NCBI GenBank assembly: GCA_965197395.1
Contig: CBDANB010000002.1
Span: 124,001-188,000 of the forward strand
Direction of reading: 5' to 3'
DNA from: CAZYFH01 sp965197395
GTDB taxonomy: Bacteria; Acidobacteriota; Vicinamibacteria; Vicinamibacterales; UBA8438
DNA length: 64,000 bases
Of the stretch, positions 1 to 8,039 are shown piece after piece. The position numbers were made by a program, and so were the translations under genes. Numbering within the stretch: the first letter of the stretch is position 1; the number at the start of each line of letters is the position of its first letter. The notes below the pieces were generated by a model. That model worked only from the letters and a program-made list of their open reading frames with translations. It was not told the origin of the DNA and did no database searches.

Positions 1-2537
1 CTGCGAGTTGTGTGGCCGGCCAGCCACTCCGGAAGCGGTTCGCCCCCTGGCCACGTATGACCGCCGCCCTCGATGTTATAGAACACCACGTCGGCCCCCT
101 CGGCGCAGTCGGCGTATGCGCGACGGACGACGTCCGGCGCCACCTCGGCATCGACGGGCGTCGGCCCACAGCGGTTTCGTTGAGCCCAACCCGCCACCCA
201 CGTAGGGGTGTCCGGAAACGTCTTCCGGGTGTCCACCCACGACCGACCGCCGTGATACGGGGTCAGCCGGTCGGCCGTTCCGTGAAACGCCATCATCGGC
301 ACCGCCCGCTGGTCCGTGCACGAGCTCCACGGCAGAAACAGCGCAGGCGCAACCACCCCGACCGCCGCGATGCGATCGGAGAGCGTGCAGGACAGCGCGA
401 ACGACATGCCGCCGCCGTTGGAGAGCCCGTTAGCATAGATCCGGTTCGGGTCGAGGTTGTAGCTAGCTGTCAACGTGTCAATCAACCCCGAGAAGAATCG
501 GATCTCCGCCGGCACCTCGCTCGGGTCCTGTGCCTCGAAGACCCGCGGGAACCCGGCTCCCGCGGGGTACACCACGATGAACCCCTCCTCATCGGCCAGC
601 CGGTTCCACCGGCTCGTGTGCATCTGCTGCGCGGGGTACGACCCGGCGCCGTGCATGCTGAGCACGAGCGGCGTTGGGGTGGTGCGGTCGTACGTGTCCG
701 GGACATACACGAGGTACTCGCGTCCTCGGTACGACGAGACGATCGCGCCATCGGTCAGATTCACGAAGGAATACGACGCCACCACGCCCAACGCCAACAC
801 CACAGGCATGCTGATCGGGACCAGCACGGCGCGGGCGACCCTCCGGCGTCCGAGGATCGTCGGTGATGGTGCGGCCGCGTCCTGTCGCGCACCCTGGTGA
901 CGATTCCACGCGAGCGCCAGCGGTGCCACCGACGCCCGCGTCAAGGGGATGGCCAGGATCGCCACGAGCGCGAGGTGGTAGCGCGGCATCGACAGCGGTA
1001 GGGAGAGGATCCACTCGAGCAGACCGTACAACGCCAGCACCGCGACGAGCCAACACACCGCACCCGCGATGAGCACCCGGTCGCTCAGCAGGCGGTCGCG
1101 CGCGAGGCGCGTGGCGACCCAGGCGGCGGCGGACATCTTGACGACGACCATCGCGGCGAGGATCCAGGCGGACGCATCCCACAGCCGCGCCAGCAACCGG
1201 TTGTCCAGGACGTACTCGGCCACCGCCAGGATAACGATGAGGAGCGACAGGCGCAGGAAGACGCTCGATTTGACGAGCCATTCGCGGCCGGTGAGCCCAA
1301 TCGACAGTCCTTGGACAAGCTGCTTCCACGTAGCGGCCACCAATCCGGAGAGCCCGAGGAGCGCGATGACGAGCGCGCGGGGTGGCCCGAAGATCTCAAC
1401 GCCCCGACCCGCCCCGTCGAGCACCACCGGCCATGTGCCCGACAGCGTGAGCCCGAGCGGGATGGCGACGAGCACCAGCAGCCACGAAGCGAGCGTGCTC
1501 CGGAACGCCATGGTCAGCTTGGCGGAGACGAGCGCCGCGCTCGTCAGCGGCCGCGTCGCGATGAACGGCGTCATACCGTAGGCGTCGCTCACGGCGGGAT
1601 TGGAGGTGCGCGCCGTCGCCGCGGCGGCAAAGGCCGCCATGAAGGGCGGCGTCAGCAGCGCGACGAGCAGTGTGTAGAAGACAAGGGTGGGCGTGTCGTT
1701 GCCGGGGACCAGAAGCAACGCCAGCTCGACCCGCAGCAGAATCCCCACCCACACCGGTAGCGACCGCCCATGCCGCCGCCACTCGAACCACCGTTGCGCG
1801 CGGGCGGGCGAAGGAAAGTGGTCTCGCTGCCGTGGCGGGCGATGCGCACGCTGTCCAAGCCGGGCGAACCTGCTCGGCCAATCGGGCACCTCGCCGCGGC
1901 GAGCGCGTGCGACGGCAAACCGGGCGCAGAGATACGCGAGCGGCAGCTGCGGCGCCAGGAGGGCAACCATCACGGGCTCGGGCACCTCGTAATAGACCGC
2001 GCTGAACACGACGACGTTGATTGTCGTCAGCCACAGCACGGCGGCGACCACACGCAGCCCCCGCCACCCGTATGGCATCCACGCCAGCACCTGCGTCCAG
2101 GCGAGAAACGTTGCGGCGTAGACTGCCGGCCAGATGAGCGGCGCGTCGAGCCGCCACAGCCACCGTGCGACGAGCGCTGTGGCCACCAACAGGCTTGCCA
2201 TCGCGACGGTGCCGTAGAGCATCGGCCAGCCGGCCAGCGCGCCCGTCGTCACCGGCAGCGCGAACATGCGGGGCGGATAGATCGATTGGCGCGCGGCGAG
2301 GTCGCCGGCAAAGCCGAAGGTGAAGACCGCGAGGAGATACCCGAAGAGAAGTGAGAACGGCACGACCACCGCCGGGGAGGGCATGTCGTCAAGCGGAACC
2401 AGCTCGACGGTGGCTTCCGGTCCGAGGATCAGGAGCTTGAAGGCCGCGACGAAGGGCACGTAGCCGGCCAGGGCGACAAGCCCCCATCGATGCTGCCGAC
2501 GAAACTCCCAGGCGATGGCTAGGGCGGGCGAACGCAT
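1..2537 (-). CDS. ABC-2 type permease fused in frame to a PHB-depolymerase-like esterase (3' end outside window)
   Basis: One uninterrupted reading frame runs from an ATG at 2537 to the window edge, at least 845 residues. The first ~570 residues are a multi-pass membrane protein with ABC-2 exporter permease features: hydrophobic helices and a loop reading FIATRPLTSAALVSAKL. A further helix, PISMPVVLALGVVASY, follows, then a complete-looking alpha/beta hydrolase of the LpqC/PHB depolymerase family. This has the oxyanion-region motif SMHGAG, nucleophile elbow GLSNGGG, acid loop HGTADRLTPYHGG and catalytic His in GGGHTWPGG. The start lies 3 bases after the stop of the ATPase gene, with no obvious ribosome site, so translation is probably coupled. 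I checked every block between 2537 and 1 and found no stop, so the fusion needs no frameshift. The substrate of the exporter is unknown, and the esterase probably faces the periplasm. Confidence 0.85.
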   Translation of the reverse strand, partial: MRSPALAIAWEFRRQHRWGLVALAGYVPFVAAFKLLILGPEATVELVPLDDMPSPAVVVPFSLLFGYLLAVFTFGFAGDLAARQSIYPPRMFALPVTTGALAGWPMLYGTVAMASLLVATALVARWLWRLDAPLIWPAVYAATFLAWTQVLAWMPYGWRGLRVVAAVLWLTTINVVVFSAVYYEVPEPVMVALLAPQLPLAYLCARFAVARARRGEVPDWPSRFARLGQRAHRPPRQRDHFPSPARAQRWFEWRRHGRSLPVWVGILLRVELALLLVPGNDTPTLVFYTLLVALLTPPFMAAFAAAATARTSNPAVSDAYGMTPFIATRPLTSAALVSAKLTMAFRSTLASWLLVLVAIPLGLTLSGTWPVVLDGAGRGVEIFGPPRALVIALLGLSGLVAATWKQLVQGLSIGLTGREWLVKSSVFLRLSLLIVILAVAEYVLDNRLLARLWDASAWILAAMVVVKMSAAAWVATRLARDRLLSDRVLIAGAVCWLVAVLALYGLLEWILSLPLSMPRYHLALVAILAIPLTRASVAPLALAWNRHQGARQDAAAPSPTILGRRRVARAVLVPISMPVVLALGVVASYSFVNLTDGAIVSSYRGREYLVYVPDTYDRTTPTPLVLSMHGAGSYPAQQMHTSRWNRLADEEGFIVVYPAGAGFPRVFEAQDPSEVPAEIRFFSGLIDTLTASYNLDPNRIYANGLSNGGGMSFALSCTLSDRIAAVGVVAPALFLPWSSCTDQRAVPMMAFHGTADRLTPYHGGRSWVDTRKTFPDTPTWVAGWAQRNRCGPTPVDAEVAPDVVRRAYADCAEGADVVFYNIEGGGHTWPGGEPLPEWLAGHTTR

Positions 2538-2540
2538 GGT

Positions 2541-3473
2541 TCACGGGTCATCCGTGGGGGCCGACGTGGCGGGTGTCCCGACATGGGCGACGAAGATCTC
2601 GTCGAGGGACGGCACGCGTTCGGTGACGATGCGCGCGCCCCACGTCGCAACGGTGTCCCGCAGCTCCCCCGCACCGTCGCGATACACCGCCGTCCATTCC
2701 CGTCCCCCACCGTCCCAGCGCAGCACGCCCGCGACGGACGGGGGCTGAGGCCGCGATTCCGAGAACCGCACGGTGGCCGACCGGTGCGATTGCTTGATGG
2801 TGTCCAGCGGCGCGCTCAGGGCGATCGCGCCCTGACTGATCATCGTGACATGGTCGGCAACCTGCTCCACTTCCTCCAGCAGGTGCGACGAGAAGAGCAC
2901 GGTCCGGCCCTCGTCGGCGATGGTGCGCATGACGGCGCCGAGAATATCGCGACGAACCACGGGGTCGAGGCCGGACGACGGTTCATCCAGCACCAGCAAT
3001 TCGGGCCGATGGGCCAACGCGATCAGCAGTCCCACCTGCGCCTTCTGCCCCTTCGAGAGGTTGTTGGTTGTCGCCGTGGCGTCCAACGCGAAGGCCTGCC
3101 GCAGCTCCTCCGCGTACGCAGCGTCCCACGCCGGATAAAACGCGCGCGAGTACCGAATGAGCTCGTCGACGCGCATCCAGCCCGGCAGGTCGTGCTCCTC
3201 GGAGAGATAGCCGATGCGCGACAGGACGCCGATCGGATCGGCGACCGGATCGAGGCCGAAGACGCGCACCGCCCCGTGTTCCGCCCGCAGCAGCCCCAGA
3301 ATGTGCTTGATGAGCGTCGTCTTGCCGGCCCCGTTTGCGCCGACCAGCCCGTAGACCGCCCCGCGTGGCATCGACACGCTCACCGAGTCCAGGGCCATCG
3401 TGGCTCCGAATCGGCGCGTCAGCTCCGACACGTGGATGACGGAGGCCACGACATCTGGTGCCGCGTCAGTCAT
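2541..3473 (-). CDS. ABC transporter ATP-binding protein
   Basis: A 310-residue ATPase of the ABC-2 exporter type, starting MTDAAPDVV. It shows Walker A GANGAGKTT, signature LSKGQKAQVGL, Walker B LLVLDEPSSGLDP and the switch His in SSHLLEEV. The C-terminal ~80 residues form the extra domain common to drug and lipid exporter ATPases. The frame continues open upstream, but the conserved domain begins just after the ATG at 3473, which I take as the start. It forms a two-gene operon with the permease-esterase fusion immediately downstream and presumably energises it. Confidence 0.93.
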   Translation of the reverse strand: MTDAAPDVVASVIHVSELTRRFGATMALDSVSVSMPRGAVYGLVGANGAGKTTLIKHILGLLRAEHGAVRVFGLDPVADPIGVLSRIGYLSEEHDLPGWMRVDELIRYSRAFYPAWDAAYAEELRQAFALDATATTNNLSKGQKAQVGLLIALAHRPELLVLDEPSSGLDPVVRRDILGAVMRTIADEGRTVLFSSHLLEEVEQVADHVTMISQGAIALSAPLDTIKQSHRSATVRFSESRPQPPSVAGVLRWDGGGREWTAVYRDGAGELRDTVATWGARIVTERVPSLDEIFVAHVGTPATSAPTDDP

Positions 3474-3588
3474 GCACCACCGATCATAGCGTGGCACTCC
3501 GGAAGTCGCGCGCGGCGGTCGCGGTTGCCATCTTCGGGGCGCGGAACCGGTCACACCCGCAGCCCGTCCATCCTTGATGGAGGTCTTT

Positions 3589-3921
3589 ATGACGGCACGC
3601 ACATGTTGGGAAACGGTTGAGGCTCAGGGCGGCGCTCTCTTGGACCAGCTCAAGAAACTGCTGTCCGAGGGGAACATCCGGCGAGTGCGGGTCCGACAGC
3701 GCGGACGCCTCATCGCGGAGTTTCCGTTGACCGTCGGCGTCGTGGGGGCGGTGTTCGCGCCCGTGCTCGCGGCCGTCGGTGCCCTGATCGCGTTGCTCGC
3801 CGAGTGCAGCCTCGAAGTCGAGCGAGCGGACCCCGTCGAGACGGAGGACCACGCGGAAGCGACACCTGCGGCTTCGACGCCCGAGGCCCCACCCACGATC
3901 GAGGCCCAGCCCCCGACCTAG
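3589..3921 (+). CDS. DUF4342 domain protein
   Basis: A 110-residue protein. The first ~75 residues match the DUF4342 pattern: an N-terminal helix, then GNIRRVRVRQRGRLIAEFP, then a hydrophobic stretch rich in V, G and A ending in a CSLEVER-like segment. The C-terminal ~35 residues are acidic, Pro/Ala-rich and probably disordered. I chose the ATG at 3589 because GGAGG lies 5 bases upstream, although TTG and ATG codons occur earlier in frame. The function of this family is not known. It is divergent from the ABC operon. Confidence 0.8.
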   Translation: MTARTCWETVEAQGGALLDQLKKLLSEGNIRRVRVRQRGRLIAEFPLTVGVVGAVFAPVLAAVGALIALLAECSLEVERADPVETEDHAEATPAASTPEAPPTIEAQPPT

Positions 3922-3952
3922 CGCGCGCCCCGCTCGGCGAGCCGGTAAGATA

Positions 3953-4225
3953 CGCCATGCGAAGCGTGTCACGGTCGGCATCGGCCAGCACTATTCCGGC
4001 GGACCGATGGTGATCAACGGGCGGGTCGTCGCCGGCATGTCGGGCTGCTATCACCTCAATACCCGCTGCTGGGTCTCCGCCCACGATGTCGAGACAGGCG
4101 AGGAGGTGTGGCGCACCTACACGATTCCCGGTCAGGGTGAGTTCGCCTACGACTTCCGTGGGCTGACGCCCGAGATCGAACAGCCACCCCGCGGCAACAT
4201 GCTCTTCGTCTTCAGGCTGCCCTGA
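3953..4225 (+). pseudogene. internally deleted PQQ dehydrogenase relic
   Basis: The frame encodes a stretch from the middle of a PQQ beta-propeller dehydrogenase (GGPMVINGRVVAGMSGC, then AHDVETGEEVWRTYTIPG). It jumps directly to the extreme C-terminus (LTPEIE...GNMLFVFRLP, stop). Compared with the intact paralogue at 25449-27260, several hundred residues are missing between the two parts, as is everything 5' of the first. No convincing start codon or ribosome site precedes it. It is best read as the scar of a deletion inside a former dehydrogenase gene. Confidence 0.75.
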
Positions 4226-4320
4226 ATCACGCGACCCGCGGGCCTTTAGCGCCGCCGGCGATTGCATGGGGAGAAGACGAAGACCTCTCGGTCGCGCACA
4301 TCGACCTGACGGAGGCGCTG

Positions 4321-4947
4321 ATGACTGACCCGATTGTCCTCGAGGTGGTCACGGACTACGTGTGACCGTGGTGCTACCTCAGTACCGGGCGTATTGACAG
4401 ACTACGGGAACAGTTCGAGATCACGGTGCGGTGGGTGTTCTTCCCGTTGCATCCCAACACTCCACCGGAGGGACAGTCGCTCGCCGCGCTGTTCGCGGGC
4501 CGGGGTGTGGACCTCGCGGTGATGCAGCGACGGATGGCCGATCTGATGCGCGCTGAGGGACTCCCCTACGGTGAACGGACGCACACCTACAACAGCCGTC
4601 TCGCCCAAGAGCTCGGCACATGGGCGGACACCCGAGGCGTGCCGGCCATCCATGACGTCCTGTATCGCGCGTACTTCGTGGACAACCGCAATATCGCCGA
4701 CATCGATGAGCTGGTCCGGTTGGCCCAGTCTGCGGGGTTGCCGCCGGACGAGGCGCGGGAGGTATTGGTCGAGCGACGCTCGAAGGAGGCGGTGGACGCC
4801 GACTGGGCAAAGGCGCGGCGCTACGGCATCACCGGCGTCCCGACGTTCGTCGCTGGCAGTCGCGCCGTCGTGGGAGCCCAATCGTCTGAGGTGCTCGAGC
4901 AGCTTGTCAGGACCGCCGGCGCGGCGCGTACCCGATCATCGCCCTGA
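4321..4947 (+). CDS. candidate selenocysteine-containing DsbA/FrnE-like thiol oxidoreductase (UPWC active site)
   Basis: The frame starts MTDPIVLEVVTDYV at an ATG with GGAGG 5 bases upstream (4311-4315). It then meets TGA at 4363-4365 and continues PWCYLSTGRIDRLREQF without any frame change for 193 more residues to TGA at 4945-4947. Family members have CPWC at this point, so the TGA replaces exactly the first active-site Cys; reading it as selenocysteine gives Sec15-Pro-Trp-Cys18. The rest is a full-length DsbA-family protein (208 residues). It has a helical insertion and a C-terminal thioredoxin-fold half containing YGITGVPTFVAG with the conserved cis-Pro. A hairpin meeting the bacterial SECIS pattern follows the TGA. 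No signal peptide is visible, so it is probably cytoplasmic, like FrnE. The alternative is a nonsense mutation or sequencing error. The exact position, the intact frame and ribosome site, and the hairpin make Sec more likely. No selA, selB, selC or selD lies in the window. Confidence 0.75.
4379..4397 (+). promoter_or_regulatory. candidate bacterial SECIS hairpin
   Basis: The 7-base arms 4379-4385 and 4391-4397 pair fully (one G-U) around the 5-base loop CGGGC at 4386-4390. The apical loop begins 21 bases after the TGA at 4363-4365 and has G among its first two loop bases. This fits the known bacterial SECIS geometry. An alternative hairpin (4370-4386) with loop ACCTC can also form but lacks the loop G. 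Confidence 0.6.
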
Positions 4948-5005
4948 GTGTGGCGGGCGATCCAGGTGAGCGACGGCGTCGGCGAGGCGTTGGGCGGACA
5001 CACAC

Positions 5006-5305
5006 GTGACGACACGAGAACCGATCGGCTACCTGACCTTGGCATTGTTCCAGGGCGGCCTGCTTAGCGTGCTCGGTCTTCTCGCCGGGATACTCTATTC
5101 GTTTGGTGGGCTTGTTATTGATGCGCTCGTCAGTGCGGGGTGGATCACCTGCGCGGAGACGCCGGGACTTGGATTCGGGACGGTTCTCGCGTTTCTTGCA
5201 CTCATTGGCATGCCACTCCTGTTCGGGGGCTTCGGATTCATTGCGGGTCTGATTGAAGCGGGTCTCTACAACATGTGCGTGTGGTGGATGGGTGGACGGC
5301 GATAA
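5006..5305 (+). CDS. small integral membrane protein of unknown function
   Basis: A 99-residue protein with a GTG start, reading MTTREPIGYLTLALF. It has three hydrophobic segments (about 9-30, 50-70 and 70-90) separated by short loops, two isolated Cys residues and a basic tail GGRR. I recognise no named family. The start is inferred from the hydrophobic layout, because no strong ribosome site precedes it. It lies 58 bases downstream of the candidate selenoprotein on the same strand and might be co-transcribed. Confidence 0.55.
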   Translation: MTTREPIGYLTLALFQGGLLSVLGLLAGILYSFGGLVIDALVSAGWITCAETPGLGFGTVLAFLALIGMPLLFGGFGFIAGLIEAGLYNMCVWWMGGRR

Positions 5306-5323
5306 CGCTCTGACCAGGTCGAC

Positions 5324-5490
5324 TCATTCCGGGAGTGCGAAGACGAACAGGTTGTTTCCCGCGCTCGGACGGATGCCAGGCGTCAGGCCGATAAAGCCCG
5401 ACGCCGTGCCCGCACTGCCGGTACTGACGGCGACATACTGCCGGCCGTCGACCGCGTAGCTGATCGGAAAACCGGTAACGGACAACGGTC
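5324..5490 (-). pseudogene. C-terminal relic of a PQQ dehydrogenase
   Basis: Minus-strand translation gives the typical end of these enzymes: VTGFPISYAVDGRQYVAVST, a short glycine-rich link, then LTPGIRPSAGNNLFVFALPE and stop. Only about 50 residues remain. Beyond ~5490 the match ends abruptly against an unrelated plus-strand relic. The remnant closely resembles the C-termini of the genes at 25449 and 51694. Confidence 0.75.
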
Positions 5491-5745
5491 GGTTTCCGGG
5501 CGCTGGACCATCGACGGTCTACAGAGGTATCGCACGTTCGGCAACGGTCGCGAGCGGCCGGAGCTGTGGGGCATTCATGACGTCGACTCGTTCGTCAAGG
5601 ATGGGCGGGAGGTGCCGGCGCTGCTGACGGACAAGACGCGGTGGCGGGCGAGGTCGACATCCGACTCCACGAAAGGAACATCGACGATCTCCTGCTCGTC
5701 GGGCGCGGCTTCCGCTGGATCAGCGAGTTCCCCGACAACCGCTAG
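5491..5745 (+). pseudogene. frameshifted C-terminal relic of an uncharacterised protein
   Basis: One frame reads RWTIDGLQRYRTFGNGRERP, then ELWGIHDVDSF and PALLTDKTRW. The next frame continues EVDIRLHERNIDDLLLVGRG and ends WISEFPDNR with a stop at 5743-5745. Together they look like the two ends of one exported or membrane-protein C-terminal domain whose centre has been deleted with loss of frame. I recall similar endings in proteins annotated as DoxX-like or hypothetical, but cannot assign a function. Confidence 0.55.
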
Positions 5746-5844
5746 TGCACTAGCAGCGAGGAGGAGCCACTTGAGCGCCACGTCGTGGCATGTTCCGCGT
5801 CGTGGGACGACCGCCCTACTCGGCCGTCGGTGGACGTCCCGCGC

Positions 5845-6492
5845 TCACCCACCAACGGTGAGCGGGGCCTGGCAATCGGTCTCGGCCTGGACATCGAGCG
5901 GCCACCAGCTGGCGAAGTTGCCGTCGGATGCGGCGATTGGCACCACCAGCGCCAGTCGGCCAGGAACGAACGACGCGGCTGGGGCGTCGACGGCATGGCG
6001 GCGTGCCAGGTTCTCGCGAAACCGGTCGACGTCCGGTGCGTCGAACAGCGCGAAGTAGAGCTGCCGCGGCCTCCCGTCGACCGTCTCGCGCGCGACGCCG
6101 ACGCAGACCGGCGTCGGCGTCGCGTCGGAGAGACCGGCCGCCTCGGCGGCGGCGAGCATGTCGTCGGGCGAGAAGACCGTCCCGAGCGTGTCTCGATACT
6201 CCGTGTGCAGCACGATCGGCATCGACGCCTCCACCGGCGAGGTCATCGACTCCATGGTCCTGGTGAAAATCTGCTGAAAGAGCTCTGCGCGGAACTGGTC
6301 GGTCGGCTGCAACACGAGGAGCCCCGCGCCCGGGTGCATCGGACCGCTCAGCGCCAGTCGCCACTCGGCGACGACGCCGCGCTCGATGATGTACGGCTCA
6401 GACAAGCTGTCCTGTACGGTCTGCCAGAACAGCCACCCCAGCCCGACGGCGAGCGCCACGATGACGACGGCCTTTCGAACGCCTTTGGCCAT
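5845..6492 (-). CDS. hypothetical protein with N-terminal membrane anchor
   Basis: A 215-residue protein with an N-terminal hydrophobic helix (VRKAVVIVALAVGLGWLFW). The rest is a soluble, presumably periplasmic domain with no recognised motif and three Cys residues. It follows the MBL-fold gene by 13 bases on the same strand, so it is likely the last gene of an operon with 6506-8029 and 8040-9419. High GC third positions support real coding, although the plus strand is also open here by chance. Confidence 0.65.
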   Translation of the reverse strand: MAKGVRKAVVIVALAVGLGWLFWQTVQDSLSEPYIIERGVVAEWRLALSGPMHPGAGLLVLQPTDQFRAELFQQIFTRTMESMTSPVEASMPIVLHTEYRDTLGTVFSPDDMLAAAEAAGLSDATPTPVCVGVARETVDGRPRQLYFALFDAPDVDRFRENLARRHAVDAPAASFVPGRLALVVPIAASDGNFASWWPLDVQAETDCQAPLTVGG

Positions 6493-6505
6493 TGGCGGGT
6501 CTTCA

Positions 6506-8029
6506 CTACGGCGTCTGGCTCACGAAGTCCGCGAACGCGGACATCGGACCAGGCCGACCGTGAATGGGCACGATCGTCTCCACATCGAGCTCCAAGCGCT
6601 GCAGATTTCGATAGAAGGTCCGTGCGCTGGCACTGGGATTCCCTGGAGACCCGCTGCCGGGCACCGCCGGCGTGTAGAGGTCCGCCTCCACCACCAGCTT
6701 TTCCTTCGGGAAATACGCGATCAACATGCCCGCCGCATGATCGAGGCCTTGCACGTGGTGCAGCTCGACCAGGCGCGCGTCATCGCCCAGTATGTATTTC
6801 TCGCGGACGGTTTCGTAGATATAGCCTTCCGACCACTCCTCCGGCGGATACAGCGAAAACCGGTCGGGCTCGAGCAGCCACGGCCCTGCCCTTAGCACCT
6901 CTTGGTAGTACGGGCGGTTGCCTTCGTGGGTGATCACGGTCGCGCCCTCGTGCACGTAGGTGCGGAGTCCGCCCAGATGATCCCAGTGGTGGTGCGTGTT
7001 CACGATGAACCGGATCGGCTTGTCCGGCGCGAGCCGCATCACCTCCTCGATCACGGCGAGCGACCGTTCCTCGTCCAGCGGAGCCTCGATGACGGCCATG
7101 TGGTCCTGGAACTCCACCGCCACACTGTTGTGGGACCCTCCGCCAATCAACCAGACGCCGTCCGCAACACGTTCGGTTTCCACGAGAACCCGTGGCACGG
7201 TGGCGCTCCCCACCACGTCCGGGACCGTGAGCCCGGCGCCGTCCACGTTGATGCGAACATCGGTGATGGTTTCGAGCCCGAACGCGTGATCCCCGCCGCT
7301 GACGTTCGGCTCGTGGGCGCCATCGTCGAAATCCTGGTGCTGATGCCATCGCATGGGGAACTGCGCGCCACCGATATCCTGGTAGTCGGTGTAGACGGTC
7401 TCCCAATACATGTCCCCGACGACGGGATTGGGAAGCCAGGTTTGCACCCGCTCGACGACGTTCTGCTCGGTGATGGTGCCGTTCACGCGGAACCTGCCGA
7501 GCGCCATGAACGAGACGACGGTCACGCGACCGCCGTACTCGTTCCGCGTCACCGAGGTCACGTTGCTGGCCATCGCACCCTTGAGGAACCCGTGCGGGGT
7601 GAGCAGGATCTCCAGCATGCGTCGCTCGGACGCGGCGGGCATCGGAATCACGCGATCGCCCACGACGTTCCAGGCGCGCGTGCCGCTGACCAGCAACGTC
7701 TGCCGCCGTTCCCCGCGGATCGGCGCACCGCCGCCTCGCGCGGGGTAGCTCCCTTGCCGAACGACCATCTCCTCCTTCGAGGAGCCCGTGCCGAAATCGA
7801 TGGTCCTCGTGTAGCTGGCCAGCTCGAACCGCGGCCAATCCTGATCGGGGGCGAAGTTTTGGCCGACGCCGCCGATCCAGCCGGTTCCGGAATACTGGAT
7901 GGACGTCATGTTCGTCACGCCCAGCGTGTCTGCGGCGGCTTCGAGGACGCTGCGCGCATCCTGCGCCGCGGCCGGCCCGGCCACCAGCGCCGCCGCGACG
8001 GCAACGACGAGTCCGGCTCGCTTTGCCAT
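6506..8029 (-). CDS. exported metallo-beta-lactamase-fold hydrolase
   Basis: A 507-residue protein with a Sec signal peptide (LVVAVAAALVAGPAAAQ). Residues ~25-280 form an N-terminal domain of unknown role. The MBL domain follows, with the metal motif THHHWDHLGG (His346, His348, Asp350, His351), a later DH pair in VQGLDHAAG and the C-terminal His of PIHGRPGP. The ATG at 8029 is preceded by AGGAGG. The gene begins 10 bases after the stop of the PQQ-like gene, so they are co-transcribed. The substrate is unknown. Similar long MBL proteins are widespread as exported hydrolases in acidobacteria. Confidence 0.85.
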   Translation of the reverse strand: MAKRAGLVVAVAAALVAGPAAAQDARSVLEAAADTLGVTNMTSIQYSGTGWIGGVGQNFAPDQDWPRFELASYTRTIDFGTGSSKEEMVVRQGSYPARGGGAPIRGERRQTLLVSGTRAWNVVGDRVIPMPAASERRMLEILLTPHGFLKGAMASNVTSVTRNEYGGRVTVVSFMALGRFRVNGTITEQNVVERVQTWLPNPVVGDMYWETVYTDYQDIGGAQFPMRWHQHQDFDDGAHEPNVSGGDHAFGLETITDVRINVDGAGLTVPDVVGSATVPRVLVETERVADGVWLIGGGSHNSVAVEFQDHMAVIEAPLDEERSLAVIEEVMRLAPDKPIRFIVNTHHHWDHLGGLRTYVHEGATVITHEGNRPYYQEVLRAGPWLLEPDRFSLYPPEEWSEGYIYETVREKYILGDDARLVELHHVQGLDHAAGMLIAYFPKEKLVVEADLYTPAVPGSGSPGNPSASARTFYRNLQRLELDVETIVPIHGRPGPMSAFADFVSQTP

Positions 8030-8039
8030 CCTGATCCTC

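Noticed and set aside
12..866. Long plus-strand open frame opposite the esterase domain
   Set aside because: Its translation is Arg/Pro/His-rich with no domain signal, while the opposite strand encodes a clear esterase with catalytic motifs. It is a GC-rich shadow.
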